DNA of 64,000 nt. It comes from Dehalococcoidia bacterium (GTDB lineage Bacteria > Chloroflexota > Dehalococcoidia > UBA2979). A program made the position numbers and the translations under genes. Positions 1-9,538 of this stretch are shown in pieces. Position 1 is the first letter of the stretch; each line of letters starts with the position of its first letter. The stretch spans positions 62,001 to 126,000 of the forward strand of contig SHYS01000001.1 in NCBI GenBank assembly GCA_009692685.1, in the 5' to 3' direction. The notes under the pieces were generated by a model. It was not told where the DNA came from. It saw only the letters and a program-made list of their open reading frames with translations, and searched no databases.

Positions 1-221
1 CCTAACACGGGGTTCAGGCGCGGATCGGCGTGGATATCCCTCGATCGAGAATCTCGCCGCTTGCCAGACACACGAGGATGGCTCAGGATGGAAAGAGAAG
101 CGTGAGTGCGGGTCGCCTAGGGCGAGGAATTCGATGGAAGACCCCAGTAGTCCCCCGCAACTAAACACGTAGCCTCTGGGCGTCCTTTCCGCGCGGCCAT
201 CGGCTACGCGCGGAGACGCCG

Positions 222-1562
222 ATGAACGACTCGGTCACCCTCTCGATCGACGAGCTGTTGGACCAGGACGATGTCCAGGGGGCGCTATCGCGCGCCAGCG
301 CCCTCCATCCGGCAGAACTTGCGGAGGCACTCGACAGTCGCGACGAGCGGCTCCGCGACCTGGTAGTCGAACATCTCACCGCCGAGGAGCTGGCTGCCGC
401 CCTCGCCTACATGACCCCGCACTCCCGCGAGGATTTCCTCGAAGGGCTGCCGGCCGCGCTGGTGGCCGATGTCCTCTCGAGGGTGGCCGACGACGTCGCG
501 GCCGACATCGTGCAGGACCTCTCTCCCGAGGAAGCCGCCGACGTCGTCGCTGCGCTGCCGCTTGAAGCGCGTGAGGCCGTCGATGAACTCCTCACCTACG
601 ACGAGGACACCGCCGGCGGCCGCATGACGGGCTCGCGGCTCATGGTGGAGCCCGATCTGTCGGTGGCAGACGCGATTGAGTTCCTGCGGTCGATCCGTCA
701 CGACGTGGGCACGCCGTTCTACGTATACGTGGCGGGTCGCGACGGCGAGCTACTCGGGGTCTTGAACCTGCGTTCGCTGGTGACCGCCGCACCGGACAGC
801 CTCGTATCGGAGGTGATGGACTCGGACATCATCTCGGTGCCGGCGAGCACCGATCAGGAGGAGACCGCGCGGCTGTTGCGGCGCTACCGCCTGCTCGCGC
901 TCCCGGTGGTCGATGGCAGCAGGCGCCTGCTGGGCACCGTCACGAGCGATGACTTGATCGACGTCCTCGAGGAGGAGGCCACCGAGGACATCTACCGGAT
1001 GGCAGGTGTCGGCGTGGACGAGGACCTGACCAGCGTGCTGCGCTCGGTGAGGTACCGGCTCCCGTGGCTCTCGGTGAACATGGTGACCGCGCTGCTGGCG
1101 GCGCTGACAGTCTCGATGTTCCACTCGACGTTGGAGCGGGCGGCTGTGCTCGCGGCGTTCATGCCGGTGATCGCGGGCATGGGAGGCAACGCGGGCATCC
1201 AGACCTCGACTGTGGTGGTGCGATCGATCGCGCTCGGCCGAATCTCGGCACGCCACACGGGGGCGGTTGTCCTCCACGAGCTGGCGGCGGGCGTGCTGAT
1301 TGGTCTGGTGACCGGTGCTGCCGTGGCAGTGGTGGCGCTCGGCTGGCACGGCAACCCATTCCTAGGGGGGATCGTGGGCCTGGCGCTCCTCGGAAATACG
1401 CTCGTGGGGGTCACGGCCGGGGTGTTGATCCCGATGGGCCTCGACCGGCTGGGACAGGATCCGGCGCTGTCGTCGGGGATCTTGCTGACCACCTTCACCG
1501 ACGTGCTCGGCTTCTCGATCTTCCTCGGACTGGGCACGCTACTGATCGTCCACATCGTCTGA
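222..1562 (+). CDS. mgtE: MgtE-type magnesium channel/transporter
   Basis: This 446-residue protein has the full MgtE layout. A helical N domain (about 1-125) is followed by two CBS domains (about 130-255) that sense cytoplasmic Mg2+, then a five-helix membrane domain (about 285-446). The pore-helix sequence GNAGIQT (about 323) and the C-terminal DPALSSGILLTTFTDVLGF carry the conserved membrane residues of the family, including the acidic residue of the last helix. Length is normal for the family. It is expected to be a gated inner-membrane Mg2+ channel. The gene stands alone. I looked for an M-box riboswitch in the 221 bases upstream and did not recognise one. Confidence 0.95.
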   Translation: MNDSVTLSIDELLDQDDVQGALSRASALHPAELAEALDSRDERLRDLVVEHLTAEELAAALAYMTPHSREDFLEGLPAALVADVLSRVADDVAADIVQDLSPEEAADVVAALPLEAREAVDELLTYDEDTAGGRMTGSRLMVEPDLSVADAIEFLRSIRHDVGTPFYVYVAGRDGELLGVLNLRSLVTAAPDSLVSEVMDSDIISVPASTDQEETARLLRRYRLLALPVVDGSRRLLGTVTSDDLIDVLEEEATEDIYRMAGVGVDEDLTSVLRSVRYRLPWLSVNMVTALLAALTVSMFHSTLERAAVLAAFMPVIAGMGGNAGIQTSTVVVRSIALGRISARHTGAVVLHELAAGVLIGLVTGAAVAVVALGWHGNPFLGGIVGLALLGNTLVGVTAGVLIPMGLDRLGQDPALSSGILLTTFTDVLGFSIFLGLGTLLIVHIV

Positions 1563-1648
1563 CGCGTGCCATCGCGAACGTGCGACGAGGCCACCGCGTG
1601 AGCGGGAGCCTCGAGGTTGGACAGCGCTACGGGCTTGCGCCCTCAGGA

Positions 1649-2830
1649 CTAGCCCTTCAGGAGGGAGAGGGCCGACTGCGAGGCAGTGTTGGCCTGCGAC
1701 AGGACGGCGACATCAGCCTGCTGCATGGCCTGGCGGGTGACCAGCTCCGTGGAGATTTCGGCCACGTCCGCGTCGCTGATGCGCGACTCGGAAGCAGACA
1801 TGTTCTTGACGGCGACACCGAGGCTGTTGATCGCCGCCTCGACCTGGTGCTGAGCCGCACCAAGCTTGGCGCGGTTGCTGGAGACCTAGGAGATGGCCGC
1901 GTCAATCGAGATCAGCAGGGTGTTCGCCTTCGTGACCGTCGAGACGTTCTGGTCGTCCGGGACAAACGTCGACAGCGTGGAACCGGGGGTACCCAGCGCC
2001 GTGGTGCGGTTGTCGTTGAAGGCAACCGTGATGTCCTGGCCGACGTCCGCACCGACGCGGTAGACGGCGTTGCCGCTGCCCACTGCGGTGACGATCGGGC
2101 CTGCGCCGTTGAGGGCGGTCGCGACCTTGGCGCCCGTAGAGCCGCTTGCGAAGACGGTCTGCGTGATGGTCAACTTCACGCCGATCGCGCTGAAGTCGAG
2201 AACCTTGACTTCGTTGAGAGCGAGGAGGGTGGAAGCGGCGACCGTCTGAGCCACGTTGGTGGTGGTGTTGGTAATCGTCACGTTGGCACCGGCGCCAGCG
2301 ATCGTGTAGTTCGTGTCGGCCTAGGCCTTCGACACGTCAATGCCGACGCTGAAGGTGTCACCAGTGGCCGTGTAGGGGCCGAGGGCAGTCGCGGTCGAGA
2401 CCGAAAGTGCACCGGTCAGCAGGTTTTGGCCGTTGAACTTCGTGCGGGTGGCGATGTTGTTGATCTCGGAGGTTAGCTTCTGGATCTCAGCGCCGATCGC
2501 CGTACGGTCGCTGGCGCCCAGCGTGGAGTTGGCTGCCTAGACGGTCAGCTCACGCATGCGCTGGAGGAGCGCGTGCGTCTCGGTCATCGCACCTTCAGCG
2601 GTCTGAATCATCGAAACGCCGTCCTGCGCGTTACGAGAGCCCTGCTTCAGGCCGCAGCTCGGCGAGCGCAAGCCCTCGGAAATCGACAGGCCAGCCGCGT
2701 CATCGGCGGCGCGGTTGATGCGCAGGCCGCTCGAGAGTCGCTCGAGTGCTCAGCTCATCTTCGCCCCGGTGATGCTCAGGTTACACTGAGCGCCAATCGC
2801 GGCAACGTTAGTGTTGATGCACATCGACAT
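1649..2830 (-). pseudogene. fliC: Flagellin (FliC) pseudogene with four in-frame stops
   Basis: Read on the minus strand in one unbroken frame of 394 codons, this is a flagellin. It has the N-terminal [30 protein letters not shown] and RMRELTV-x-AAN blocks, and the C-terminal VSSNRAKLGAAQ...LLKG block. Four stops interrupt it: TGA at 2750-2752 (before ALERLSSG) and TAG at 2537-2539, 2321-2323 and 1886-1888. The TAG in RMRELTV-x-AAN replaces the near-invariant Gln, so CAG became TAG. No indel is present. Missense damage (AQCNLS where AQRNLS is expected, LRSPSCGLK where LRSQIGGLK is expected) supports loss of selection. A sigma-28 promoter remains upstream. The alternative is suppression of amber codons, but TAG ends many intact genes here. 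Confidence 0.9.
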
Positions 2831-2878
2831 ACTGTGGCCTCATAAGCCTCTGGACCCCCGGGTGCTCCGGCGCCCCTA

Positions 2879-2897
2879 TGAGGGCTTCTTGCCCTCA
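2879..2897 (-). other. Hairpin in the flagellin 5' leader
   Basis: A perfect 7-bp inverted repeat (TGAGGGC/GCCCTCA, 5-base loop) lies in the roughly 100-base leader between the sigma-28 promoter and the dead flagellin start codon. It has no U-tract, so it is more likely an mRNA-stability or translational element than a terminator. Confidence 0.55.
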
Positions 2898-2932
2898 CTG
2901 TTCGTTGATCAACTAGGGGTTCCTTGAGGCAA

Positions 2933-2959
2933 TCATCGGCGTTCCATAGGCCTTCCTTA
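2933..2959 (-). promoter_or_regulatory. Sigma-28 (FliA) promoter of the flagellin gene
   Basis: On the minus strand, TAAG (-35) is followed by exactly 15 bases and GCCGATGA (-10). The FliA consensus is TAAA-N15-GCCGATAA, so spacing is ideal and 10 of 12 bases match. It lies about 100 bases upstream of the flagellin pseudogene start. The cognate sigma factor gene (fliA, 22534-23352) is intact in the same window. Confidence 0.85.
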
Positions 2960-3052
2960 GTGGCTGTCGTCGAGCTCCCTACGGGGACGCCGATTCGAAG
3001 ACTGGGAAGTTCCCTGACAGAAGGTGCCGGAAGGCGCGCCTAGCATCGCCTC

Positions 3053-4057
3053 ATGGACCGACTCGCGATCTTTGGGTGGACCTACTCGACCCCGGCGCTT
3101 GCTGCCGCGCTGGCTGAAGGTGCGGACCTCGAGGCCGCTGCCGTGGGCGACGAACGCTCTGCGGCGCTCGCGCGCGCCCGCGGCGCGCTCGGAGTGCCGT
3201 GTTTCCACCACGTACGTGCAATGGCGCGTGTCGCCGACTTCGATGTCGCCCTCATCGGCGGAGTAGAGGGCGCGGCTGACATTGCCGAAGCCGCGGCGCG
3301 TCGAGGCGCCGATATCTTGCTCGATGGCGTGTGGGCAGACGGCGAGACACTCAATCGCGCCGCCGAGGCAGCCACGCGTTATGGCGTTGCGCTCGTGGTC
3401 CTCAGGCCGTGGCTGCGCGCCGCCGGGGTGCCCTCCGTGGTCGCCAGACTCGCGGCTGCGCCCGCAGACCTGCTGCTGATCGACGCCGTTGAGGACCGCC
3501 CGGCAATGCTGCTCCTGCGCGATCTCGTCGCACTCACCGCTCGGATCATGGGCGCGGAGACGCTGGATGTCGCCGCTTCCCCTGCCGGTTCGCCGGACAA
3601 CACGACCGCAATCGCGGTGCAACTGCGGCTGGCCGACGACCGCGTCGCCTCGATCACGGCCCGCCGAGGCGCGCACGCCGCATTGCGGCTTGTGGCGAGC
3701 AGCGGCGGCTCCTCGGTAATGCTCCGTCGCGAAGGGACCGAGACGATCATCGATGGCGCGCCGGATGTCGACACGGCCGCAGAGACCATACTTATTGAGG
3801 CGTCCGGCACCTCCGCTGAGTCCAAGCTCCTGCTGACGGAAGCGAAGCGTGTTCCCGAGGCCCGATCGGCTGGGAGCATCGATGGATTACTCGCCGCCGG
3901 CGAAGGTCTGATTCTGTCGGCCGTCGAGCGTGCGCTTGACCACGGCTTCGCCGAGCACGTCGATGAGCACGCACGCCCCTCACTGCGTCTGCTGCGGGAC
4001 GGCGGGCAGGCGACGGTAAACGCGCCTCGCGGGGCGCTGTCTCTCGTCCGCCAGTAG
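3053..4057 (+). CDS. Gfo/Idh/MocA-like oxidoreductase-fold protein
   Basis: This 334-residue protein looks like a diverged member of the Gfo/Idh/MocA dehydrogenases. Residues 1-120 read as a Rossmann-type domain (LAIFGWTYSTP, VALIGGVEGAADIAEAAARRG, DILLDG), and a C-terminal alpha/beta domain follows. The usual GxGxxG dinucleotide motif is not recognisable in the first loop, so cofactor binding is uncertain. The gene stands alone and there is no strong Shine-Dalgarno before the ATG. Substrate cannot be inferred. Confidence 0.6.
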   Translation: MDRLAIFGWTYSTPALAAALAEGADLEAAAVGDERSAALARARGALGVPCFHHVRAMARVADFDVALIGGVEGAADIAEAAARRGADILLDGVWADGETLNRAAEAATRYGVALVVLRPWLRAAGVPSVVARLAAAPADLLLIDAVEDRPAMLLLRDLVALTARIMGAETLDVAASPAGSPDNTTAIAVQLRLADDRVASITARRGAHAALRLVASSGGSSVMLRREGTETIIDGAPDVDTAAETILIEASGTSAESKLLLTEAKRVPEARSAGSIDGLLAAGEGLILSAVERALDHGFAEHVDEHARPSLRLLRDGGQATVNAPRGALSLVRQ

Positions 4058-4199
4058 CACGACCGCTTCGGGCCCCTGCCGATTCGGCGCGCGATTTAGT
4101 AGCCTCTTCACAGCAGTAACACGAGCCCTTCATTCGAGCGCGCCACGCTGGTGGTGGCGGTATGACCGCGTAGCGCTCAATCCGCGTTCAGGGGGCAGT

Positions 4200-5321
4200 A
4201 TGGGACTCGGTAGCGTTGGTCGGACTTTCTTCCTCGGGGCAGTCATCGTGGCCTCGATAGCGCTTGGAGGTGTCATCGCCAGCCGCGGGGCGAACGACAC
4301 CGGCGCGATCGTCGACAGATCCACGACGGTGTCGGCGCCTGCCACGGGCGCCATACCCATCGCAGCGATTCAGGACCTCCCGGACCTCGTCGACCGCGTG
4401 CGACCGTCGGTAGTGCGCATCGGCGCCTCGACGGGTGGCGGCTTCGGCGGCCAGGGTACGGGTAGCGGCGTGATGGTGGATCGCGAGGGCAATATCCTCA
4501 CGAACTACCACGTCATCGAGGGCGCACAGGCTCTGACCATCGAGCTGCTGGATGGCACGCAGGCGCGAGCCACGGTTGTTGGCACTGACCCCGGCAACGA
4601 CCTCGCCGTCATCCGTGCGACGCTTCCGGCCGACGAGATTCACCCGGCAAGCTTCGCCGACTCAGATCGAGTGCGGGTCGGCGAACCCGTGTTCGCCATC
4701 GGGAACCCGTTCGGCCTCGTCTTCACCGTGACCAGCGGCATCATCAGCGGGCGCGAGCGCGAGCGGTCCGCCATCGATGGCCGCCCGATCCGGAACGTGC
4801 TGCAGACCGACGCTGCGGTGAACCCGGGGAACTCCGGCGGCCCGCTCTTTAACGCACGCGGCGAGGTAGTGGGAATCAACACATCCATCGAGAACCCGAC
4901 TGGCCAGCGTGTGTTCGTCGGTATCGGCTTCGCCGTGCCCTCGAACACCGCTACGAAATTCCTGCCGCAGCTCGTCAAGGGGGAGACACCGAAGCACGCG
5001 CAGCTGGGGATCGCTGGTGTGACCATCGACGCCTCGAACGCTGAGAGCTTCGGCCAGACCCGCACCAAGGGCGTCTACATCACCGGCGTCGCAGCCGGGA
5101 GTCCTGCGGCGCAGGCGGGGCTTCGTGCGGCCTCGCGCAATGGGGCGGGCAGCGGTGGGGACGTGATCACCGCCATCGATGGGCGGATCGTCCGCAGCAT
5201 CGGGGCACTGGCGGGCATCATCGACAGCCAGGCGGTTGGCGACACCGTGACGCTCACCGTGCGCCGCGGCACCGAGGAACTACAGCTCCGCGCCACCCTC
5301 CGCGAGTGGCAGGCCGGATAG
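4200..5321 (+). CDS. HtrA/DegP-like S1C serine protease with PDZ domain
   Basis: This is a trypsin-like protease of the HtrA family, 373 residues long. An N-terminal signal anchor (about 8-28) is followed by a protease domain with His in TNYHVIEG, Asp in GNDLAVI and Ser in NPGNSGGPLFN. One C-terminal PDZ domain (about 265-370) includes LGIAGV and AGSPAAQAGL. Length and single PDZ match monoderm-type HtrA proteins. It probably acts outside the membrane on misfolded exported proteins. It converges with the cobalamin operon across a strong hairpin. Confidence 0.9.
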   Translation: MGLGSVGRTFFLGAVIVASIALGGVIASRGANDTGAIVDRSTTVSAPATGAIPIAAIQDLPDLVDRVRPSVVRIGASTGGGFGGQGTGSGVMVDREGNILTNYHVIEGAQALTIELLDGTQARATVVGTDPGNDLAVIRATLPADEIHPASFADSDRVRVGEPVFAIGNPFGLVFTVTSGIISGRERERSAIDGRPIRNVLQTDAAVNPGNSGGPLFNARGEVVGINTSIENPTGQRVFVGIGFAVPSNTATKFLPQLVKGETPKHAQLGIAGVTIDASNAESFGQTRTKGVYITGVAAGSPAAQAGLRAASRNGAGSGGDVITAIDGRIVRSIGALAGIIDSQAVGDTVTLTVRRGTEELQLRATLREWQAG

Positions 5322-5351
5322 CCGCACCAGCCACCCGCGCAAGCCTCGAGC

Positions 5352-5383
5352 GCAGACGGCCCCCGGAGACGAGGGCCGTCTGC
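5352..5383. terminator. Hairpin between convergent degP-like gene and cobU
   Basis: A perfect 11-bp inverted repeat (GCAGACGGCCC/GGGCCGTCTGC, 10-base loop) sits between the two convergent stop codons. It lacks a clear T-run on either side, so it may work as a bidirectional terminator or as a 3'-end stabiliser. Confidence 0.6.
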
Positions 5384-5404
5384 ATGCTGTGCGCTGCGTC
5401 GAAC

Positions 5405-6010
5405 CTACGTCTCGATGGCTGGCGGGAGTTCGAGCGCGCGGCCGGAGACGAGGATCCACGCCCTCGATGCGGCGAGGTTGACCTGCTGGTTGGCCCGTCC
5501 GAGGAGATCCCGGTAGGCGCGCCCTAGCGCCGAGGGCGGCACGACACCGCTGCCTACCTCGTTCGTGGCCACGATGAGTTCGCCTGAGCGCGCATGTTGC
5601 GCCTCGATCAGCGCGGCCAGGTCGGTCTCGATAGCCCGTTCGAGAGCATCCAAGGCGTCTGAAGCGGGTGGATCTCCGAGCGGCATCAGGCGGTTCGTGA
5701 CCCAGAGCGAGAGGCAGTCGAGGAGGACACATGCCTCCGATCCTGCGTTGTTGAGGGCGGCAAAGAGATCGAGGGGCGCCTCGATGGTGCGCCAGCCGGC
5801 GGGCCGGCCCTCGCGGTGCCGCGCGACCCGCCGCTCTAGCTCGTGGTCGAGGGGTTCCATGGTCGCCAGGTAGACGACCTGCCGGGAGCTCGCCACAGCC
5901 AGCGCCTCGGCGAACGCGCTCTTGCCGCTGCGTGCGCCGCCCGTGACGAAGTAGAGCGCTCCCACGTCGACGGTCAGCCCACTGCCGCGGGCTCGCGCAG
6001 AGCCAGCCAC
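5405..6010 (-). CDS. cobU: Adenosylcobinamide kinase/guanylyltransferase
   Basis: CobU (CobP) phosphorylates adenosylcobinamide and then transfers GMP to it during nucleotide-loop assembly. The P-loop GGARSGKS lies near residue 25. ATMEPLDHELERRVARHR is the CobU signature region, with the expected histidine for guanylylation, and LLDCLSLWVTN and TNEVGSGVVP follow. It is the last gene of the cobalamin operon and overlaps the end of cobQ. A GTG at 5965 just before GALYFVTGGARSGKS is an equally good start and would give a more typical N-terminus. Confidence 0.93.
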   Translation of the reverse strand: MAGSARARGSGLTVDVGALYFVTGGARSGKSAFAEALAVASSRQVVYLATMEPLDHELERRVARHREGRPAGWRTIEAPLDLFAALNNAGSEACVLLDCLSLWVTNRLMPLGDPPASDALDALERAIETDLAALIEAQHARSGELIVATNEVGSGVVPPSALGRAYRDLLGRANQQVNLAASRAWILVSGRALELPPAIET

Positions 6011-7524
6011 TGGCGGATGCGATCCACATCCAGGTGGGCGCGGACGTGGTGCGCCAGCCGGTCGAATTCGCGCTCGCGGTCAACAGTGGCCCGACCGGCC
6101 TCGACCGGCCGTCCAAGGCCTGCGAGCAGCGCGTGGCGCAAGGCCTCGTTGTGGAAGAGCCCGTGGAGGTACGTACCGGCGACGCTCCCGTCGGCGCTCA
6201 GCGCGCCATCGGGATGGCCGTCCAGCTCGAGGAATGGCGCAACATCGAGGTCTGTCCCGGCCGGGAGGCTGGCCGTCCGCCCCATGTGGATCTCATAGCC
6301 CTCGACGGCGGCGCCTGCGGCGCCTGCCCACGGGCCTCTCGAGGCGAGCGCGCGACCGCCGGCTCGCACAGTGCGCTTGTCGCCGGCGAAGGTAGTCGTT
6401 ACCGGCAGTAGCCCGAGACCTGTGACGGAGGTGCCAGCGGGCGCCTCGACGCCGTCCGGGTCATCGATGCGTGTGCCAAGCATCTGGTAGCCACCGCAGA
6501 CGCCGAGGATCGCGGTGCCCGCGGCGTGCCTCGCGCTAACGGCTTCCCCGAGCCCACTGGACCTCAGCCAATTGAGGTCCGCGACCGTCGCCTTGGTGCC
6601 CGGCAGCACGATCAGGGCTGGTGTACCCAGTTGCCCGGGGCGCGAGATGTATCGCAGGCGCACACCCGGCTCGTCGGCCAGCGGGTCGAAGTCATCAAAG
6701 TTGGCGATGCGCGGCAGGTGCACGACCGCGATGTCGATGGCATCGCGGTCGGCCTCGAGGGCATGCGCCACGTCCGGGCGTTCGAGCGCGACCGCATCCT
6801 CCTGTGCGACCCGCAGATCGGTGAGCCAGGGGATAACTCCGAGCACAGGAACGCCGGTGCGCGCTTCCAGGTCGTGTATCGCAGTCGTGAGCAACGAGGA
6901 GTCACCGCGGAAGCGATTGATAATGAACCCGCGGACCAGCGCGCGATCCTCGGGCGGCATGAACTCGAGCGTGCCGAGGAGGTGCGCGAACACGCCGCCA
7001 CGGTCGATGTCACCCACGAGGAGTGTGACCGCCTCGGCATGCCGGGCGACGCGCATGTTCACGATGTCGGTGGCGCGCAGGTTCGGCTCAGCGGCGCTGC
7101 CCGCGCCTTCGATGATGACCAGCTCGTACCTGGCCCGCAGGGTGTCGAGGGCGCGCTCGACGTGAGGCCACAGATCGCGCTTCCGTTCCAGGAAGTCGCG
7201 CGAGTGCATGACACCCGCCGGGCGCCCATCGACGACCACCTGCGAGGTGCGATCGCCATGCGGCTTCAGCAGGACCGGGTTCATCTCGACCGCCGGAGCG
7301 AGGCCGGCGGCGGCCGCCTGTTCGGACTGCGCGCGCCCAATCTCGAGGCCGTCCGGCGTGACGTCCGCGTTGTTGGACATGTTCTGCGCCTTGAAGGGCG
7401 CGACACGCACGCCGTCCTGCGCGAAAACGCGGCACAACGCCGTTACCAGCACCGACTTCCCCACTGACGACGCCGTGCCCACGAGCATCAGCACCGGCGC
7501 TGGTGTCGCGCCAGCTCCGCTCAT
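5974..7524 (-). CDS. cobQ: Adenosylcobyric acid synthase (glutamine-hydrolysing)
   Basis: CobQ/CbiP amidates four side chains of adenosylcobyrinic acid a,c-diamide. The 516-residue length is typical. The N-terminal dethiobiotin-synthetase-like ATPase contains GTASSVGKS and the C-terminal class I glutamine amidotransferase contains ILGVCGGYQMLG, with the nucleophile Cys, and YLHGLFHN near the end. I chose the ATG at 7524 because its ATGA overlaps the stop of the upstream cobC, the coupling seen throughout this operon. A longer open frame upstream lies inside cobC and is unlikely to be used. Confidence 0.95.
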   Translation of the reverse strand: MSGAGATPAPVLMLVGTASSVGKSVLVTALCRVFAQDGVRVAPFKAQNMSNNADVTPDGLEIGRAQSEQAAAAGLAPAVEMNPVLLKPHGDRTSQVVVDGRPAGVMHSRDFLERKRDLWPHVERALDTLRARYELVIIEGAGSAAEPNLRATDIVNMRVARHAEAVTLLVGDIDRGGVFAHLLGTLEFMPPEDRALVRGFIINRFRGDSSLLTTAIHDLEARTGVPVLGVIPWLTDLRVAQEDAVALERPDVAHALEADRDAIDIAVVHLPRIANFDDFDPLADEPGVRLRYISRPGQLGTPALIVLPGTKATVADLNWLRSSGLGEAVSARHAAGTAILGVCGGYQMLGTRIDDPDGVEAPAGTSVTGLGLLPVTTTFAGDKRTVRAGGRALASRGPWAGAAGAAVEGYEIHMGRTASLPAGTDLDVAPFLELDGHPDGALSADGSVAGTYLHGLFHNEALRHALLAGLGRPVEAGRATVDREREFDRLAHHVRAHLDVDRIRQWLALREPAAVG

Positions 7525-8576
7525 CGAGGTGATTCCGCATAGGTTTTGATGAGCGCGCGTGTCAGGCGCAGGACGGCGCCTTCCGGCGGGACAGCGACTC
7601 GCACCCACTCGGGGAGACCGAACGACGTGCAGTCGCGCACGGCGAACCCTCGATACAGGAGGCGCGAGCGGAAGGCGGGAGCATCGCCGACCTGTACGAG
7701 GAAGAAGTTGGCGCGGCTGTCGCGCACGGTGAGGCCGGCGGCGCGCAGCGCGGCGGCCAGCTCCTGGCGTGAGCGGGTCACCTCGTTGACGGCGAGCCGC
7801 TGTTGTTCCTCGATACGCAGCGCCGCCATGCCGGCGTTGATCGCGGTGCTGCCGACCGCCCACGAGTGCTGCAAGGCGCCGAGCTTCGAGATCAGTGCCG
7901 CCGGACCGGTCACGTACCCCAGGCGGATGCCGGGGATCGCGTGTAGCTTCGTCATCGAGTGGACGACCAGCACCGGGGCTCCCGCGCGCACCAGGTCGTC
8001 GGCGTCCCAGGCATCGAGGACGAAGGCGTCGTACGCAACATCGAGGAGCAGTGTGCCGCCTTCGCCGGAGATGGCCGCCGCCATGCCCTCGACGTCACGT
8101 CGTTCGAGGTAGTCGCCCGTGGGGTTGTTGGGATTGCACAGCATTGTGAGCGGCACGGGTGCGCCGTTACTCCGCGTCGAGAGCGGGCCATCGAGCGTAG
8201 AGCTGAGGACGGACCCACCCGCGCCGCGCGCCGCGACCTCGTACTCGCCGAACGTCGGAGGGAACAGGCGGCAGCATGTGCCCGCGTTCAGCAGGGCGCG
8301 CGCGGCGAGGTGGATGGCCGCCGTCGCGCCCGGTGTGACGAGTACCTGCGAGGGATCGAGGCCGGCGCGCTCGGCGAGGGCGTCACGCAGCGGCTCAGCA
8401 TGGGCAGGCGGGTAGCGGCGCAGGTCAGCCTCGACCGCCGCCACGATGACGCTCGAGTGCGGGCCTCGCGGGTTGAGGCTCGCCGAGAGGTCGAGCACGC
8501 TCGTCGGTGCGATACCCAGCGCGGCAAGCTCTCCGCTCTGCAATCCGCCATGCACCACTTCTGGAACGTCTGTCAT
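7521..8576 (-). CDS. cobC: L-threonine-O-3-phosphate decarboxylase-like aminotransferase
   Basis: This fold-type I PLP enzyme of the HisC/CobC (Salmonella CobD) group makes the (R)-1-amino-2-propanol phosphate linker of cobalamin. Visible features are LDLSASLNPRGP at the N-terminus, TPGATAAIH, CNPNNPTGDY, and HSMTKLHAIPGIRLGY with the PLP lysine. It is 351 residues long. The ATG overlaps the stop of cbiB by ATGA, and its own stop overlaps cobQ. Position between cbiB and cobQ supports the cobalamin role over histidine biosynthesis. Confidence 0.9.
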   Translation of the reverse strand: MTDVPEVVHGGLQSGELAALGIAPTSVLDLSASLNPRGPHSSVIVAAVEADLRRYPPAHAEPLRDALAERAGLDPSQVLVTPGATAAIHLAARALLNAGTCCRLFPPTFGEYEVAARGAGGSVLSSTLDGPLSTRSNGAPVPLTMLCNPNNPTGDYLERRDVEGMAAAISGEGGTLLLDVAYDAFVLDAWDADDLVRAGAPVLVVHSMTKLHAIPGIRLGYVTGPAALISKLGALQHSWAVGSTAINAGMAALRIEEQQRLAVNEVTRSRQELAAALRAAGLTVRDSRANFFLVQVGDAPAFRSRLLYRGFAVRDCTSFGLPEWVRVAVPPEGAVLRLTRALIKTYAESPR

Positions 8577-9538
8577 CGAGGACTCCCCGCTTCGCGTGTC
8601 GCCTCGCGGACGACGAGTGCAGTCACGAGTATGCCCGCGACCAGGACGGCGGCGTCGAGGACGAGGGTGCGCGCCTTCGCAACGTCGGCGGCACGCGGCA
8701 GCGGGAGCCCGGATCCGAGGCGGTACTCGCCGTCCTTTGCCAGCTCGACACCAAGGGCGCCCGCCATCGCGCCCATCGGCTGACCGGCGTTCGGGCTTGG
8801 TGTGAAGTCGCCCTCGTCGAGCCACACATCGATGGCGCGCCGCGCGTTGGACAACGTGCCGCCTCGAAGCATGGTGGCTACCACCAGCGCAGCGGCGCTC
8901 ACGCGGGCCGGCAGGAGGTTGAGCGCGTCATCGACGCGCGCCACATGGCGGCCCAGCTCGGTGAACTCGGCAGTGCGATACCCCCACAGCGAGTCGAATG
9001 TGTTGACGGCGCGGTAGATCAGAGCGCCCGGCAGTCCCGCGATCGCATACGCGAGCAGCGGCGCGACGACGCCGTCGCTCAGGTTTTCCGCCAGCGACTC
9101 GATGGTGGCGGCAGCGACGCCGGAGCTATCGAGGTCGTGCGTGTTCCGGGAGACGAGGTGCCGACCCAGCAGTGTGCGCGCCTCCTGCAGGGCATCGCCC
9201 GCGAGGGCGTACTCGATCTCCCGAGAGCGGCGCAGCAACGAGGCGAGGGCGATGGTCAGCGAGAGCGCGCCCGCCTCGAGGCTGATCGCGAGCGGGGCCG
9301 GCAAGCGGCGCGCTGCCCGTTCGAAGACGAACGCGCCCGCGCTCGCACCCGCGAGGACCGCACCCGGCGCGGCGATCCCGTAGCGCAGTCGGGCGCGAGG
9401 GCTCGACGGCGCGCGCTTGCGGGCGAACGCGGCGGCGCGACCAACCCAGCCGACCGGGTGCGTGGCCGTTGGTGGATCGCCGAGACGCCAGTCGATGGCG
9501 AGGGCGAGCGCGATGATCGTGGCCCGTCGCACGCTCAT
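8573..9538 (-). CDS. cbiB: Adenosylcobinamide-phosphate synthase (CbiB/CobD)
   Basis: This membrane protein of 321 residues condenses adenosylcobyric acid with aminopropanol or its phosphate. The conserved start DWRLGDPPTATHPVGWVGR is diagnostic, as are NLSDGVVAPLLAYAI and NTFDSLWGYRTAEFTELGR, followed by SPNAGQPMGAMAGALGVEL. Several hydrophobic segments are present. I took the ATG at 9538, which overlaps the cobS stop (ATGA), over longer in-frame extensions. Confidence 0.95.
   Translation of the reverse strand: MSVRRATIIALALAIDWRLGDPPTATHPVGWVGRAAAFARKRAPSSPRARLRYGIAAPGAVLAGASAGAFVFERAARRLPAPLAISLEAGALSLTIALASLLRRSREIEYALAGDALQEARTLLGRHLVSRNTHDLDSSGVAAATIESLAENLSDGVVAPLLAYAIAGLPGALIYRAVNTFDSLWGYRTAEFTELGRHVARVDDALNLLPARVSAAALVVATMLRGGTLSNARRAIDVWLDEGDFTPSPNAGQPMGAMAGALGVELAKDGEYRLGSGLPLPRAADVAKARTLVLDAAVLVAGILVTALVVREATREAGSPR

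Noticed and set aside
1..221. M-box magnesium riboswitch upstream of mgtE
   Set aside because: Conserved M-box segments are not recognisable; only an unremarkable leader is visible.
1064..2476. Long plus-strand open frame (470 codons) over mgtE end and flagellin
   Set aside because: It is the out-of-frame and antisense shadow of mgtE and the flagellin pseudogene, as expected at high GC; its composition is Arg/Gly-rich with no domain.
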